Assembly: GCA_965202675.1 (NCBI GenBank)
Contig: OZ241842.1
Span: forward strand, 1,736,001-1,800,000
From: CATQHD01 sp965202675
Lineage (GTDB): Bacteria > Actinomycetota > Acidimicrobiia > Spongiisociales > Spongiisociaceae
DNA length: 64,000 nucleotides
Reading direction: 5' to 3'
The notes under the pieces are model-generated. The model had not been told where the DNA came from. It made no database searches and saw nothing but the letters and a program-made list of their open reading frames with translations. Below, in pieces: positions 57,626 to 64,000 of this stretch. How positions within the stretch are numbered: position 1 is the stretch's first letter; each line of letters begins with the position of its first letter. The translations under genes were made by a program, and so were the position numbers.

Positions 57626-59173
57626 CTACCGGGCGTAGTCGGTGATGCGCAGCTCGCGTATCACGGTTACTTCGATCTGCCCCGAGTAGCGCAGCTCCGC
57701 CTCCAGCCGGCGGGATATCCGCCTGACCAGATCGCCGGCCTCGAGGTCATCCACGGTCTGGGGATCGACCGCCACCCGGACGTCCCGGCCCGCCTGCATG
57801 GCAAAGACCCGCTCCACCCCGGCGAACTCCTTGATGATCTCCTCCATCCTGGTGAGGCGCCTGATGTAGGACTCGAGCGCCTCGCGGCGGGCGCCGGGGC
57901 GGGCGGCCGACACCGTATCGGCGGCCTGGACGAGGACGGCCAACAGGGTGCGCGGCTCCACGTCGTTGTGATGGGCCTCGATGCCGTGGACGACCGTAGG
58001 CTCCTCGCCGAACCGCCGGGCTATCTCCGCCCCGATCAGGGCATGGGGCCCTTCGATCTGATGGGTTACGGCCTTGCCGATGTCATGGAGGAAGGCGGAC
58101 CGCTTGACCGGCCCCGGATCGACCCCCAGCTCGGAGGCCAGCATGCCCGCTATGTGGCCCGTCTCCACCAGGTGGGACAGCACATTCTGCCCGTAGGAAG
58201 TACGGTATTTGAGCCGCCCCAGGAGGGTGGTCAGCTCGGGGTGCATCCTGGAGATGCCCACGTCCAGCATGGCCCATTCGCCGGCGTCGCGCACCGACTG
58301 GTCGACCTCGACCTGCGCCTTTTCGTAGTACTCCTCGATGGAAGCGGGATGGATGCGCCCGTCGGCGACCAGCTTCTCGAGGGTGATCCGGGCAATCTCG
58401 CGCCGCACCGGGTCGAACGATGAGACCACCACCACTTCCGGGGTCTCGTCGATCACCAGGTCCACGCCGGTTACCGCCTCGAAGGCACGGATGTTGCGGC
58501 CCTCCCGCCCGATGATCCGGCCCTTCATCTCCTCGCGGGGCAGCTCGACCGCCGAGACGGTGGTCTCGGTCACCACCGAGGCCGAGAACCGCTCGATGGC
58601 GGCGGCCAGAATGCGGCGGGCGCGGCCGTCGGCCTCCTCGCGCGCCCGGATTTCGCTGTCTCTCACCAGCAGCATCGCCTCACGGCGGGCCTCGTCATGC
58701 ACCTTGCGCACCAGCTCCTCTTTGGCGGCCTTGGCGTCGAGCAGGCTGATCCGCTCCAGGTCGGCCCTGGCGTCCTCGGCGGCCCGCTCCACCTCGGCCT
58801 GCCGTTCGGACACCCCCGCCTCGCGCCCGACCAGCAGCTGTTCCCTCTGGGCCAGGTTGGAAGCCCGCTGCTCGAGGGTCTTCTCCCGCTGGATGAGCCG
58901 TTCCTCCGCCGCCGACAGCTCCACCCGGCGGTGGTCGAGCTGCGCCTCTTCGCGCTCCCGATAGGCCTCGGCCCTGGCCCTCCCCTCCTCCTCGGCCCGG
59001 CTGAGGATGCGCTGCGCCTCCCGGCGGGCGGCGCTCACGTCGTTTTCCTTGGGGGCCAGCACCCGCCGGCTGAAACGGCCCTGCAACACCAGAACGGAGA
59101 TCAACAGCCCGATGACCGCCAGCCCCACACCCCCCATCACCCATAGGTTCATGCCCATGATCGTGACCTTCAT
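57626..59173 (-). CDS. rny: Ribonuclease Y
   Basis: A 515-residue membrane-anchored endoribonuclease that starts mRNA decay. One N-terminal membrane helix (about 8-30), a long coiled coil (about 40-165), the KH domain GRIIGREGRNIRAFE (about 217), and the HD domain with LHDIGKAVTHQ (about 362). The start ATG 59173 is preferred over the longer frame reaching 59233, whose N-terminus is not family-like. It lies just downstream of the rRNA operon, with a terminator between. Confidence 0.94.
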   Translation of the reverse strand: MKVTIMGMNLWVMGGVGLAVIGLLISVLVLQGRFSRRVLAPKENDVSAARREAQRILSRAEEEGRARAEAYREREEAQLDHRRVELSAAEERLIQREKTLEQRASNLAQREQLLVGREAGVSERQAEVERAAEDARADLERISLLDAKAAKEELVRKVHDEARREAMLLVRDSEIRAREEADGRARRILAAAIERFSASVVTETTVSAVELPREEMKGRIIGREGRNIRAFEAVTGVDLVIDETPEVVVVSSFDPVRREIARITLEKLVADGRIHPASIEEYYEKAQVEVDQSVRDAGEWAMLDVGISRMHPELTTLLGRLKYRTSYGQNVLSHLVETGHIAGMLASELGVDPGPVKRSAFLHDIGKAVTHQIEGPHALIGAEIARRFGEEPTVVHGIEAHHNDVEPRTLLAVLVQAADTVSAARPGARREALESYIRRLTRMEEIIKEFAGVERVFAMQAGRDVRVAVDPQTVDDLEAGDLVRRISRRLEAELRYSGQIEVTVIRELRITDYAR

Positions 59174-59250
59174 CTCTTGTTCGCAGGAATGTTGCCCTTG
59201 ATATTCTAGCCGGGGCGCGGGGCGGGGCGGCAAAGGGGCGGGGCGCGGCG

Positions 59251-59280
59251 AGGGCCGCCCGGGCGGAACCGGGCGGCCCT
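59251..59280 (-). terminator. rRNA operon terminator hairpin
   Basis: A perfect 12-bp stem (AGGGCCGCCCGG and its complement) with a six-base loop, directly after the 5S rRNA on the - strand. Confidence 0.75.
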
Positions 59281-59288
59281 CTGCGATG

Positions 59289-59405
<117 letters not shown>

Positions 59406-59506
59406 GCGACTTCTTCAATTGTTCGAGCGCCGCCGCCGCTGCTCCGGACAGGGCGGATGCGGCCCTTCAAGCCCTCCATAGCGAGCATGGATGTCTGAAT
59501 ACTCAA

Positions 59507-62607
<3,101 letters not shown>

Positions 62608-63038
62608 TAGAGAATTCAAGACTTTCCATGCTCGCTATGCAGTTCTCAAAGAGCCGACACCCTCTCCGGACGGCTGCGCCGACAGGACTGAGGGGCCGCC
62701 GCAAAGGTGCGCCGCTCGCCTTCCTTCTACTCGGTAAGTATGGGGAAGGGCGGGCTCCTTCACGACTGAACAGCGTGTCCGACCGCCAAGCCCTCATCCC
62801 GAGAAGGAGCTTTGCGCCGCCCCGCAGGGGAAGCGCCTCAACTTCTATAGGATGCGGTTTTGACAGCCGAATAACCGAATGACCAACTAAGAGCGGACAC
62901 CCGGCCTCCGCCGGGAATCCTCCCCGAGCCGTCGCGGGCTCGGGCTTCGGGGCAACTCCGGAAACGGCCTCTCTCCTTTCGGCGCTTAAAGCACCGGAAG
63001 GGGGAAGCGTTGTTCCCAGCGCCCCTCCATGCTCCTTA
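62608..63038 (-). other. 16S-23S internal transcribed spacer without tRNA genes
   Basis: About 430 bases between the two rRNAs. I see no tRNA-Ile or tRNA-Ala pattern. A repeated TATGCATAGC-like pairing region near 62630 probably belongs to processing stems. Confidence 0.7.

Positions 63039-64000
<962 letters not shown>

Noticed and set aside
62608..63038. tRNA genes in the rRNA spacer
   Set aside because: No cloverleaf or TPsiC-like GGTTCGAATCC pattern is visible.

Overview
The window is a high-GC chromosomal segment, most likely from an uncultured member of the Actinomycetota. Supporting points are the roughly 3.1 kb 23S rRNA, a rRNA spacer without tRNA genes, an LLM-type flavin/F420 oxidoreductase, a MftF-like mycofactocin glycosyltransferase, the order miaB-miaA-dapF, and surface proteins with actinobacterial-style SLH repeats. 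An Acidimicrobiia-like lineage is possible but was not tested.

Layout. 1-3.7 kb: the end of an unrecognised gene, a DapA-family lyase, an ornithine-cyclodeaminase-family protein and a small NifU-like protein, all overlapping, then a membrane-anchored tandem Cache protein. 3.8-16 kb is a defence-like island. It holds a four-gene + strand operon (unknown protein, Hypoth_Ymh-type protein, PLD-nuclease/SNF2 helicase, Eco57I-like DNA methyltransferase), a VapBC45-like toxin-antitoxin pair, and a - strand cassette of ParB-like protein, nuclease-like protein and DNA adenine methylase. 16-20.5 kb: RidA, LLM oxidoreductase, SDR, a membrane coiled-coil protein with 21-bp repeats, and an AAA/DUF4143 ATPase.

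20.9-41 kb: a catabolic set on the - strand (M24 peptidase, amidohydrolase, hydantoinase/oxoprolinase B and A subunits, a racemase and an Opp-type ABC importer). It probably takes up and opens cyclic amides or small peptides. It is split by a 5.6 kb Calx-beta/SLH surface-protein gene, a VapBC pair and an AT-richer orphan gene. 41.3-47.1 kb: a second SLH surface protein and, upstream, a promoterless, headless and frameshifted paralogue. 47.2-59.2 kb: housekeeping genes panB, an MBL hydrolase, clpB (flanked by inverted repeats), mftF-like, dapF, miaA, miaB and rny. 59.3-64 kb: a - strand rRNA operon, with the 16S gene running off the window.

The most striking signal is five G/C homopolymers of 11-13 bases. 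I saw none of 8-10 bases by eye, although runs of 7 are common. Each of the two surface-protein genes has one tract just after its signal peptide and a second between -35-like and -10-like hexamers. The fifth lies inside the PLD-helicase gene, which is frameshifted exactly there. Together with the silent paralogous cassette, this looks like a phase- and antigenic-variation system for surface proteins and a defence operon. That is an inference: homopolymer length would have to be verified in raw reads.
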